This document shows positions 17,301-25,647 of a DNA stretch of 64,000 nt, piece after piece. The stretch lies in assembly GCF_003355455.1 (NCBI RefSeq), contig NZ_CP031357.1:970501-1034500 (forward strand), read 5' to 3'. The stretch is from Erythrobacter aureus. GTDB taxonomy: Bacteria > Pseudomonadota > Alphaproteobacteria > Sphingomonadales > Sphingomonadaceae. The notes beneath the pieces were generated by a model. It was not told the origin of the DNA, ran no database searches, and saw nothing but the letters and a program-made list of their open reading frames with translations. The position numbers and the translations under genes were made by a program. The number at the start of each line of letters is the position of its first letter. Within the stretch, counting starts at the first letter, position 1.

Positions 17301-17758
17301 TCCCAAAGCCAGTGCACAAGCTGGCGCTCAGATTCGGTCATCGATTGCGTCATCACTGGCGCCGGATCACCGGCAGAACCGGACGGGGTGTGAGCATCGT
17401 CGGCCGCGACCTCGACGGCCGGATACTGCTGGTCCGGCACAGTTACGGTCCGAACGGCTGGTATTTCCCCGGCGGCGGGATCAGGCGAAACGAGACGAGC
17501 GAACAAGCCGCGTACCGCGAAATGCGCGAGGAGACCGGCTGCGCTATCGTGAGCATGGTGCTGGTCGGCGTGATCGAAGAGGAACTCTCCGGCGCGCCGC
17601 ACACGGCCTATCTTTTCGACGGAGTGGTCGATGCCATGCCCCGGCCCGACGGCCGCGAAGTGATCGAGGCGCGTTTCTTTCCGACGCACTCGCTCCCCGA
17701 GCCGCTGAGCCCGCGAACGAGGGCACGGCTGAAATTGTGGCAGGCACGCAAAAGCTAG
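17288..17758 (+). CDS. NUDIX hydrolase
   Basis: A 156-residue NUDIX domain protein. The box reads GGIRRNE-x7-YREMREETGC, with the REMREET core that binds metal and cleaves nucleoside-diphosphate-linked substrates. The flanking strands (GVSIVGRDLDGRILLVRHSYG) fit the fold. The substrate is unknown. The first 13 bases overlap pgl, suggesting translational coupling. Confidence 0.85.
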   Translation: MFHLIPKPVHKLALRFGHRLRHHWRRITGRTGRGVSIVGRDLDGRILLVRHSYGPNGWYFPGGGIRRNETSEQAAYREMREETGCAIVSMVLVGVIEEELSGAPHTAYLFDGVVDAMPRPDGREVIEARFFPTHSLPEPLSPRTRARLKLWQARKS

Positions 17759-17828
17759 ACGGTCTCCGCACGCATCTCAGGGTGAACTGTGGTCTCTTGG
17801 TAGCCGCTTCCCCAAGCTTGCCCGGATG

Positions 17829-18947
17829 TTACAGGAGCGAGAGCTGACTATCGGGACGCGTCTGCTCTTCCCCGCCCTCCCGCTCGAGCTTGGAGAGTGT
17901 CAGCCCCATCAACCGGATCGGCATCGGTAAGGGCAGCACTTCCTCGAGCAGCGCGCGGCCGATGGCTGCGAATTCCTCTTTCGAGGCGATGGGGCGGTCG
18001 ACCGTCTTCGCTCGGCTGAAAATCTGAAAGTCGGTATATTTCATCTTCAGCGTGACCGTCCGACCTGTGGCTTCGGCGCGTTCGATATAGCCCCAGACGA
18101 TATCGATGATGTCTTCCATGGTCTCGCGCAGTTCGCTGCCCGAGGACAGATCGCGACTGAAGGTCCGTTCGCCGCCGACCGACTTGCGGACGCGGCTGGA
18201 ACGTACGGGGCGCAGGTCGATCCCACGCGCGGCTCGGTAAAGATAGTCGGCAAAGCTGCCGAAATGCGCGCGCAGCCACTCGATATCCTTCATCGCCAGA
18301 TCGCCGCCCGTTGCGATTCCGAGCTTTGCCATTTTCTCCGCTCCCTTGGGACCGACGCCATGGAACCGCCTGATCGGCAGATCGGCGACAAAATGCGAGC
18401 CTTCGCCCGGACGGATGACGCACAGCCCATCCGGCTTGTTCTGATCGCTGGCGATCTTGGCGAGGAACTTGTTGTAGCTGACCCCCGCGCTCGCGGTCAG
18501 GCGCGTCTTCGCGCGGATTTCCTGTCGGATCAGCTCGGCGATCCGCGTCGCGCTGCCAATGCCGAGCTTGTCCTCGGTTACGTCGAGATAGGCTTCATCG
18601 AGGCTCAGCGGTTCGACCAGATCGGTATGGTGACGGAAGATCGCGCGGATTTGCTGCGAGACTTCGCGATAGACGTCGAAGCGGCTTTTGCAGAAAATCA
18701 GGTTGGGGCACAATCGCTTGGCGGTGACCGAGGGCATGGCGCTGCGCACGCCGAACTTGCGCGCTTCGTAACTTGCGGCGGCCACCACACCGCGCCCGCT
18801 CGATCCGCCAACGGCCACCGGCTTGCCGCGCAGTTCGGGGTTGTCGCGCTGTTCGACGCTGGCGAAGAAGGCGTCCATATCGACATGGATGATCTTGCGA
18901 AGGCCCTCGGCCTCGCCTTCGTCGTCCGTGTCTTTCGGGTCACTCAT
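17829..18947 (-). CDS. dinB: DNA polymerase IV
   Basis: A Y-family translesion polymerase of 372 residues. Motif I is IHVDMDAFFASVEQRDNPELRG and motif III is PLSLDEAYLDVT, supplying the catalytic acidic residues. A helix-hairpin-helix region (FHGVGPKGAEKMAKLG) and the little-finger domain follow. I start at MSDPKDTDD (18947); the ORF could begin 17 codons earlier. No LexA box was clear. It is divergent from the MFS gene. Confidence 0.93.
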   Translation of the reverse strand: MSDPKDTDDEGEAEGLRKIIHVDMDAFFASVEQRDNPELRGKPVAVGGSSGRGVVAAASYEARKFGVRSAMPSVTAKRLCPNLIFCKSRFDVYREVSQQIRAIFRHHTDLVEPLSLDEAYLDVTEDKLGIGSATRIAELIRQEIRAKTRLTASAGVSYNKFLAKIASDQNKPDGLCVIRPGEGSHFVADLPIRRFHGVGPKGAEKMAKLGIATGGDLAMKDIEWLRAHFGSFADYLYRAARGIDLRPVRSSRVRKSVGGERTFSRDLSSGSELRETMEDIIDIVWGYIERAEATGRTVTLKMKYTDFQIFSRAKTVDRPIASKEEFAAIGRALLEEVLPLPMPIRLMGLTLSKLEREGGEEQTRPDSQLSLL

Positions 18948-19014
18948 CGCTGCACCAGCATAAAGGCGCGGGTTGCAAAGCGGAACCTTGTCCGTCACCT
19001 GCCATTTCGTGCAA

Positions 19015-20280
19015 ATGCGAAACGATCATCTTGCCAGCGGCGAAAGGCCGCTACCCGACCGTGCGCGCCGCCCGGCGATCGGGGAACGCGAGCTGATCTG
19101 GATGATGGCGCTGCTGATGGCGTGCAACGCTTTCGGTATCGATGCCATCCTGCCCGCTCTCGACGAGCTGGCCGGAAGTCTCGGTGCGCAAGGGAATGAC
19201 CGGCAGTTCGTGGTCGGGGTTTATCTGCTGGCGGCGGGTTTCGGCACGCTGATTCCGGGCTCTTTCGCCGATCGCTTCGGCAGGCGGCCCGTGCTGTTTG
19301 CGGCGCTCGGCGCGTATATCGTGCTGTCACTGGCCTGTGCTGCTGCCACAAGCTTCACGCAGTTGATCGTTCTCCGGGCACTGCAGGGCTTCTTCGCGGC
19401 GGGGATCATTGCCTTGCCGCCCGCGATCATCCGCGACCGGGTGGGCGGCGACAAAATGGCGCGGATGATGAGCCTTATCTTCGTTATCTTCCTCCTGGTG
19501 CCGGCGGTGGCGCCAAGTATCGGGCAGGGTGTTCTGCTATTGCTGGGCGACTGGCGCTGGATTTTCGTCGCGATGGCCTTGCTCGGCGTGACGATGACGG
19601 TCTGGGTGTATGTGCGCCTGCCCGAGACGCTGCATGACGATGATCGCCAGGAGATCAATATCTCGGTTATCGGCCGGAACATGCGCAGGGCGGTCACCCT
19701 CCGGTCGACCATCGGCTATACGCTGGCGAGCGCGCTGGTTTTCGGCGGGTTGTTCGGCTTTATCAATTCCTCGCAGCAGCTCATCGGCGAAGCCTTCGGT
19801 GCGGGCGATATGTTCCCGCTGCTCTTCGCCTTCTGTGCGGGCAGCATGGCGCTCGCCAACTGGTCGAACAGCCGTATCGTCGAACGCTTCGGCGCGCGCC
19901 GGGTAAGCCATTCCGCGCTCTTCCTGTTCATCGTGGTGTCGGCCCTGCAATTGTGGTTCGCGACCCAACCGAACGAAAGCCTGTGGACCTTCGTGCCGCT
20001 GATGGCCGCGAATATGAGCCTGCTCGGCTTCATCGGCGCGAATTTCGGCTCGATCGCCATGCAGCCTTTTCGCCACATCGCGGGAGCGGCTTCGAGTGCA
20101 CAAAGCTTCCTCCGCATGACCACTGGCGCTACGCTGGGGGCAGCGGTGGGTTATGCCTATGACGGCACGGCGCGCCCTTTGGCGCTCGCGCTACTGGTTT
20201 CCGCGATCATGAGCCTGCTATTCGTGCTTTATTCCGAGCGCGGCTCGCTGTTCGGGCCGCCGGAGCCCGAGGTGGAATAA
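19015..20280 (+). CDS. MFS transporter, Bcr/CflA (DHA1)-like
   Basis: A 421-residue, twelve-helix major facilitator. GSFADRFGRRPVLFAALG between helices 2 and 3 is motif A, and LRALQGFFAAGIIALPPAIIRD corresponds to motif B and helix 4 of drug/H+ antiporters. PAVAPSIGQGVLLLLGDWRWIF matches motif C of Bcr/CflA proteins. The ATG at 19015 is used; the longer frame starts with an unsupported TTG. The substrate is unknown. Confidence 0.85.
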   Translation: MRNDHLASGERPLPDRARRPAIGERELIWMMALLMACNAFGIDAILPALDELAGSLGAQGNDRQFVVGVYLLAAGFGTLIPGSFADRFGRRPVLFAALGAYIVLSLACAAATSFTQLIVLRALQGFFAAGIIALPPAIIRDRVGGDKMARMMSLIFVIFLLVPAVAPSIGQGVLLLLGDWRWIFVAMALLGVTMTVWVYVRLPETLHDDDRQEINISVIGRNMRRAVTLRSTIGYTLASALVFGGLFGFINSSQQLIGEAFGAGDMFPLLFAFCAGSMALANWSNSRIVERFGARRVSHSALFLFIVVSALQLWFATQPNESLWTFVPLMAANMSLLGFIGANFGSIAMQPFRHIAGAASSAQSFLRMTTGATLGAAVGYAYDGTARPLALALLVSAIMSLLFVLYSERGSLFGPPEPEVE

Positions 20281-20359
20281 GATCTCCGCAGGAGAACGGG
20301 CAAGAGCAGCAGGGCCGGGACGGATATCCTGACCGGATAGGGGATACGGGGATACTGGC

Positions 20360-21907
20360 CTATCCGCTTTCCAGCTTCCGCCATGCCAGCCCGGCAAATT
20401 CGCATAGCAGCGGGCGCGTGTCGCGCGGGTCGATGATGTCCTCGACATTGAAGCGTTCGGCGCTGCGGAACGGCGAGGTGACCTTGTCGAGCCGCGCGCG
20501 AATTGCGTCGAGCTCCGCCGCGGGATCTTCGGCGGCTTCCAACTCCGATTTATAGGCCACTTCCAGCCCGCCCGCGATCGGCAGGCTGCCCCAGTCGCCG
20601 CTCGGCCAGCAATAGCGATACTGGTAGGTTTCGGCATTGCTCATCGCGCTTCCCGCAATACCATAGGCACGGCGCAGGACGATCGAGGCGAGCGGGACAC
20701 TTGCCTTGTAGATCGCGTTCATCGCCTGCACGCCGTAACGGATGGTCCCCGCCATTTCCGCCTCGCGCCCGATCATGAAGCCGGGATTGTCGACCAGATG
20801 GACGATGGGCAGGCGGAACTGGTCGGCAAGCTTGACGAACCGCTCCACCTTTTCGCTCGACTTGGCATCCCATGATCCGCCGAGATAGCTCGGGTCGCTT
20901 GCCAGAACCGCCACCGGCCAGCCATCGAGCCGTGCGAGCGCGGTAATGCAGGCGCGGCCCCACATGCGGCCGATTTCGAATACGGTGCCCTGGTCGAATA
21001 CCATCTCCATACAGCGCCGCATCGAATAGACCTGCTTGTCCTGGCGCGGGACGAGCGAGAGCAGCGCTTCCTCGCGCCGGTGGACCGGGTCGGTACAGTT
21101 GGAGCGGCGCGCGAGCTGGCCGACATACTCGGGCATGAAGGACAGGAAATGCCGCGCGCGGGCGAAGGCTTCGGCTTCGCTCGATACTTCGTCATCGACC
21201 ACGCCATTGCGGGTGTGGATGCCGCTTCCGCCCAGGTCTTCCTTGGCTTGGCTGTGGTCGTCGGAGCCCCTGTAGCTTTCACCCAGCCCATCGACCACGG
21301 CAGGCCCGGCGGCGAAAATCTGGCTGAGGCCCTTGACCATGATCGAATAATGGCTCGCGACCGTTCGCGCTGCACCAAGGCCTGCGGTGGGGCCGAGTGC
21401 GAGCGCCACCACAGGGACGGTGTCGAGGTTTTTCACTACGTCCGACCAGCCAGGCACGGCAGGGATATAGGTCGCGCCGATCTGTTCGAGCGTCTTGACG
21501 CTGCCGCCACCGCCCGTGCCGTCGATCATACGGATGAGCGGGAGTTTCAGCTCATGCGCCATCTTCTCGGCCTGCACCATCTTGCGGCTGATCCCGGCAT
21601 CCGCCGCGCCGCCGCGAATGGTGAAATCGTCCGCCGTCGCGACGACGGGGCGGCCATTGATCAGTGCCTTGCCGAACAGAAAAGGGGCGGGAAGGACAGA
21701 CTGTAGATTGCCCTCCTCGTCATAGGAGCCGCGCCCGGCGATCTTGCCGATCTCGCGGAAGCTGCCGTCGTCCACCAGCGCGGCAAGCCGGGCGCGGGCA
21801 TCCATCTTGCCGCGTGCATGCTGACGGGCGACCTTCTCCTCGCCGCCCATCCGTTCGGCCAGCGCCTCGCGCTGGCGCAGTTCTTCGAGTTCTTTTTCCC
21901 AGCTCAT
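20360..21907 (-). CDS. Acyl-CoA carboxylase, carboxyltransferase (beta) subunit
   Basis: A 515-residue carboxyltransferase that moves CO2 from carboxybiotin to an acyl-CoA. It has the two-lobed crotonase-like fold with the oxyanion/CoA segments GGGGSVKTLEQIG and GAARTVASHYSIMV, and the C-terminal SYLGGSWDAKSSEK and AGSAMSNAET segments. The partner alpha subunit lies upstream on the same strand. Substrate (propionyl-, methylcrotonyl- or another acyl-CoA) cannot be fixed by eye. The start is the ATG at 21907. A REP-like palindrome separates it from the alpha gene. Confidence 0.88.
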   Translation of the reverse strand: MSWEKELEELRQREALAERMGGEEKVARQHARGKMDARARLAALVDDGSFREIGKIAGRGSYDEEGNLQSVLPAPFLFGKALINGRPVVATADDFTIRGGAADAGISRKMVQAEKMAHELKLPLIRMIDGTGGGGSVKTLEQIGATYIPAVPGWSDVVKNLDTVPVVALALGPTAGLGAARTVASHYSIMVKGLSQIFAAGPAVVDGLGESYRGSDDHSQAKEDLGGSGIHTRNGVVDDEVSSEAEAFARARHFLSFMPEYVGQLARRSNCTDPVHRREEALLSLVPRQDKQVYSMRRCMEMVFDQGTVFEIGRMWGRACITALARLDGWPVAVLASDPSYLGGSWDAKSSEKVERFVKLADQFRLPIVHLVDNPGFMIGREAEMAGTIRYGVQAMNAIYKASVPLASIVLRRAYGIAGSAMSNAETYQYRYCWPSGDWGSLPIAGGLEVAYKSELEAAEDPAAELDAIRARLDKVTSPFRSAERFNVEDIIDPRDTRPLLCEFAGLAWRKLESG

Positions 21908-21916
21908 CCTTGTCTC

Positions 21917-21999
21917 GTCCTTGCGAGTGCAGCGAAGCAATCCAGAGCAAAACGCGCGACAGTTCTGAATTGCCGCGTCGCTTCGCTCCTCGCAATGAC
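21917..21999. repeat. REP-like palindromic repeat, copy 1
   Basis: An 83-base imperfect palindrome. The ends GTCCTTGCGAG and CTCGCAATGAC pair with one mismatch, and inner segments GAAGCAATCC and ATTGCCGCGTC echo copy 2 at 23916. It lies in the short gap between the carboxylase beta and alpha genes. Confidence 0.8.
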
Positions 22000-22017
22000 G
22001 AAGTATTGAGGGCTTGC

Positions 22018-23889
22018 CTAGTCTTCCACAGGCTCCACCACCGCCAGCACGGCCTCGACCTGTACTTGCCCGCCTTCGCTGGCGGAAAGCTCGGTCACGG
22101 TCCCGTCGAACGGCGCGGTGAGCGCGTGTTCCATCTTCATCGCCTCGAGCACCATCAGCCGCTGGCCTGCGGTGACTGCGTCGCCCTCGGCTACATCGAC
22201 CGCGATGACCTTGCCCGGCATTGGGGCAAGGATAGCGCCGTCACCCACCGCTCCGGCACCCGAACCGCGCGCCTGGCGTTCGAAGACGAAGCTCTGTCCG
22301 TCTGCGAAGACCACTGCGCGTTCGGGGTCAACGAAGCCGGTTGCATGGCTTTCGGCATGCGTACGCGCAGCAGGAATACTGCGCGTTTCGCCCTTGTGGG
22401 TGAGCACCGCGTCGAGCGCGCCCGGCGCGTTGAGGCGCAGACCGATGGGCAGGTCGTCGTGCTCCTCGGTCTCTGCCAGTGCGACGAAGTCGGCAGCGGT
22501 CTGCCAGATCTCGGCATCGGCCTCGTCGGAGGACACGAGCACGTCGAGCTTGGATTCGATGAAGCCGGTGTCGAGATTGGCTTCCTCGAAATCCTCATCG
22601 CGCAGGCAATTGGCGATGAAGGCTGCGTTGGTCTTGACCGGCCATATCTCGACGCTTTCGGCGATATCGGCGAGCTGGTCGATCGCCTCGGCGCGGGTCT
22701 CGCCCCAGACGACGAGTTTGGCGACCATCGGGTCATAGAAGGGCGAGATCATGTCGCCTTCCTCGACCCCGGTTTCGATCCGGCCTTCGACGCCGAGGTC
22801 GAAATGCTCGAGCCGTCCGGTCGAGGGCAGGAACCCGCCGGTCGGGTCTTCGGCATAGAGGCGCGCCTCGATCGAATGGCCGTCGATGAAGAGTTCGTCC
22901 TGCGTGGCCGGGATCGCCTCGCCGCCCGCCACGCGTAGCTGCCATTCGACCAAGTCCACCCCGGTGATCTCCTCGGTCACCGGGTGCTCGACCTGAAGCC
23001 GCGTGTTCATTTCCATGAAGAAGATGCGGTCGGCGCGCAGGCCTTCGCTGGCGTCGGCGATGAATTCGATCGTGCCCGCGCCCTCGTAGTCGACCGCCTT
23101 GGCAGCGCGGACGGCGGCGGCGCAGATTTCTTCGCGGGTCGCCTCGTCCATGCCGGGGGCGGGGGCTTCCTCGATCACTTTCTGGTGACGACGCTGCAAT
23201 GAGCAGTCGCGTTCGAACAGGTGGACGACATTGCCGTGGCTGTCGCCAAAGACCTGCACTTCGATATGGCGGGGGCTTGTGATCCACTTTTCCAGCAGAA
23301 CTTCGTCGTTGGAGAAGCTGGCCTTGGCCTCGCGCCGGCAACTTTCGAGCGAAGCTGCGAAGTCCTCGGCCTTGTCGACCTTGCGCATGCCCTTGCCGCC
23401 ACCGCCCGCGACCGCCTTTATCAGCACGGGATAGCCGATGGCATCGGCCTCTTGCTTGAGGCGCTCGAACGACTGATCCTTGCCCTCATAGCCGGGCGTC
23501 ACCGGCACGCCCGCCTCGCGCATCAGCTTCTTGGCGGCGTCCTTGAGGCCCATCGCCTCGATGCTCGACGGCTTCGGGCCGACCCAGATGAGGTCAGAGT
23601 CGATGACAGCCTGCGCGAAGCCCGCATTCTCCGACAGGAATCCGTAGCCGGGATGGATCGCTTCGGCGCCGGTCTGCCTGGCGGCGGCGATGATTTTCTC
23701 GCCTACCAGATAGCTCTCCGCAGCGGGGGAGGGGCCGATATGCACCGCCTCGTCGGCGCTGCGCACGTGGAGCGCCTTGGCATCGGCATCCGAATAGACT
23801 GCGACGGTGGCGATCCCCATCTCACGCGCGGTGCGGATGATGCGGCAGGCGATTTCGCCGCGATTGGCGATAAGGAGCTTCTGGATCAT
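22018..23889 (-). CDS. Acyl-CoA carboxylase, biotin carboxylase/biotin carrier (alpha) subunit
   Basis: A 623-residue subunit with an N-terminal biotin carboxylase (ATP-grasp; glycine-rich AGGGGKGMRKV near residue 165, EMNTRLQVEHPVTEE active-site segment) and a C-terminal biotinyl domain with the carboxylation lysine in LEAMKMEH. It carboxylates biotin for the beta subunit encoded just downstream. The protein starts MIQKLLIANRGEIACRI, the standard N-terminus. The gene is bounded on both sides by copies of the same palindromic repeat. Confidence 0.92.
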   Translation of the reverse strand: MIQKLLIANRGEIACRIIRTAREMGIATVAVYSDADAKALHVRSADEAVHIGPSPAAESYLVGEKIIAAARQTGAEAIHPGYGFLSENAGFAQAVIDSDLIWVGPKPSSIEAMGLKDAAKKLMREAGVPVTPGYEGKDQSFERLKQEADAIGYPVLIKAVAGGGGKGMRKVDKAEDFAASLESCRREAKASFSNDEVLLEKWITSPRHIEVQVFGDSHGNVVHLFERDCSLQRRHQKVIEEAPAPGMDEATREEICAAAVRAAKAVDYEGAGTIEFIADASEGLRADRIFFMEMNTRLQVEHPVTEEITGVDLVEWQLRVAGGEAIPATQDELFIDGHSIEARLYAEDPTGGFLPSTGRLEHFDLGVEGRIETGVEEGDMISPFYDPMVAKLVVWGETRAEAIDQLADIAESVEIWPVKTNAAFIANCLRDEDFEEANLDTGFIESKLDVLVSSDEADAEIWQTAADFVALAETEEHDDLPIGLRLNAPGALDAVLTHKGETRSIPAARTHAESHATGFVDPERAVVFADGQSFVFERQARGSGAGAVGDGAILAPMPGKVIAVDVAEGDAVTAGQRLMVLEAMKMEHALTAPFDGTVTELSASEGGQVQVEAVLAVVEPVED

Positions 23890-23915
23890 GCGGGTGCCGC
23901 TAACTCATTTTTCAA

Positions 23916-24021
23916 GTCATTGCGAGCCGCAGACGAAGCAATCTATCGCCAGTTGTGTCGGCAATCCTCATTGTTGGATGATGGATTGCCGCGTCGGCCC
24001 CGCAAGCCTGCTCGCAATGAC
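23916..24021. repeat. REP-like palindromic repeat, copy 2
   Basis: A 106-base element with perfect 11-base terminal inverted repeats (GTCATTGCGAG at 23916 and CTCGCAATGAC at 24011). Inner AAGCAATC and GGATTGCCGCGTC match copy 1. It fills the gap between the carboxylase alpha start and the crtB end. Confidence 0.85.
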
Positions 24022-24034
24022 TGCTAGTACGCTG

Positions 24035-24976
24035 TTACCACCCGGCGACAGGGCGGAAATCGTGGCGGCTCCAGATGATCGGCTCTTGCGGGCCGCTGGG
24101 GCGGTTCCAGACCGCCTCACCGAAAGCGGCGACGATGTGCCACAGCTTTTCCGGCCCGCTAACCCGTGTGCGGGTGTCCCATGCGACTTGCCCGCGATTC
24201 AGGACCTTGCGCCCGATCGCGCCATAGATGCGCGCGGCGGCGAGCACCGCCCAGCGCTGGCGAAACCGCAGCCGTTTGGCGCCGAGTTTGGAAGCGGCTT
24301 CGTGCTTTTCCATTAGCGCGATCATGCGGGGCATCAGGCTGGCGAGCTTGAAGCGGTTTTCGGGCAGCGCGTGTTCGCCCTGTTCCCAGCCCATCTCTTC
24401 GAGCCAGACCTTGGGCAGATAGCAGCGCCCGGCCTGCGCATCTTCCACGATATCGCGTGCGATATTGGCGATCTGGAAGGCCAGTCCCAGATCGCACGCC
24501 CGATCCAGCGTTTCCCCATCGTCTGCGGGGACGCCCATGATCCGGGCCATCATAATGCCGACCGCCCCGGCGACGTGATAGCAATACCGCATCATGTCCT
24601 GTTCGGTGGTGGGGCTCCAGCGCGTGGCGTCCAGCGCGAAACCGGCGATAACGTCGTTCGCCTCGTCCAGAGTCAGCCCGCATTCGTGGGCGACGAGACC
24701 GAACGCATCGAAGGCCGCATCGGCGGTAGGCTGCTCCTCGAAGGCGCGCTTCGTGAGGATGCGCAGTGCCTGAACGCGATCCTCTGCATCCTTGGGCGTG
24801 CCCTGGTCTCCCAGCGGACCGCCCTTGTCCTGATTGTCGGCGATATCATCGCAGCGGCGGCACCAGGCATAAAGCAGCCAGCTGCGTTCGCGCGTGGCCT
24901 TGTCGAACAGTTTCGAGGCGGCGGCGAAGCTGTGCGAACCCTGCTCGATCGAATCGAGCGATTTTTCGACCAGCAT
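24035..24976 (-). CDS. crtB: Phytoene synthase
   Basis: Condenses two geranylgeranyl diphosphates to phytoene, the first committed carotenoid step. 313 residues. The first Asp-rich motif is CRRCDDIAD (Asp43, Asp44, Asp47) and the second is NIARDIVEDA, both binding Mg-diphosphate. It is the last gene of the crtY-crtI-LOG-crtB direction, 77 bases after the LOG gene. crtE is not in this window. Confidence 0.93.
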   Translation of the reverse strand: MLVEKSLDSIEQGSHSFAAASKLFDKATRERSWLLYAWCRRCDDIADNQDKGGPLGDQGTPKDAEDRVQALRILTKRAFEEQPTADAAFDAFGLVAHECGLTLDEANDVIAGFALDATRWSPTTEQDMMRYCYHVAGAVGIMMARIMGVPADDGETLDRACDLGLAFQIANIARDIVEDAQAGRCYLPKVWLEEMGWEQGEHALPENRFKLASLMPRMIALMEKHEAASKLGAKRLRFRQRWAVLAAARIYGAIGRKVLNRGQVAWDTRTRVSGPEKLWHIVAAFGEAVWNRPSGPQEPIIWSRHDFRPVAGW

Positions 24977-25053
24977 AGCCCGGTCCCGCCCGCCGCCAGC
25001 CCGGGCGGGCGTTGGTCGCAGATAGCGCGACGGGGCGAGAGGGCGGGGCTTGT

Positions 25054-25647
25054 TCAGAGGTCGTCGGCCTTCATCTGGAAGATCGGGGTGTGCGGCTCGT
25101 AGGCCGTCATTCGGTCGAGCAAACCGTCGAGCGTCGTGTCGTGGACGAGAATGCTCTGGTGGACGGGACGGACGAAACCGACATCGGCCATCTTGCGGTT
25201 AAAAGCGATCAATTCGTCATAGAAGCCGAAAGCGTTGAGCAGGCCGACCGGGTTGTTGTGATAGCCCAATTGTGCCCAGCTCATGGCCTCCCACAACTCG
25301 TCCATCGTGCCGACGCCGCCGGGAATGGTTATGAACCCATCGGACAAGTCGGTGAAGCGCTGCTTGCGCTCGTGCATGCCGCCGACGGTGTAAAGCTCGG
25401 TACAATCGTGATTGGCGACCTCGCTGTTGGCGAGCGCATCGGGGATGACGCCGACCACCTCTCCGCCTGCTTCCAGTGCGCCGCGCGCGGTGGCACCCAT
25501 CAGACCGAGCCGGCCGCCACCATAGACGACGCCGATCCCTTTTTGGGCAAGACCCTTGCCGACATCGTAGGCGAGTTGAATATAGCGCGGATCATCCGGC
25601 GAAGCCGATCCGCAATAGATCGCAAGTCGTTTCATATCGCGGCTCAT
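25054..25647 (-). CDS. LOG family (TIGR00730) nucleotide phosphoribohydrolase
   Basis: A 197-residue Rossmann-like protein with the diagnostic PGGVGTMDE at 109-117 and MHERK at 91-95. LOG proteins release bases from nucleoside 5'-monophosphates; in plants and some bacteria this yields active cytokinin, but many bacterial members act on AMP. The ATG overlaps the crtI stop by 4 bases, so translation is coupled to carotenoid synthesis. Why it sits in this operon is not clear from the sequence. Confidence 0.88.
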   Translation of the reverse strand: MSRDMKRLAIYCGSASPDDPRYIQLAYDVGKGLAQKGIGVVYGGGRLGLMGATARGALEAGGEVVGVIPDALANSEVANHDCTELYTVGGMHERKQRFTDLSDGFITIPGGVGTMDELWEAMSWAQLGYHNNPVGLLNAFGFYDELIAFNRKMADVGFVRPVHQSILVHDTTLDGLLDRMTAYEPHTPIFQMKADDL

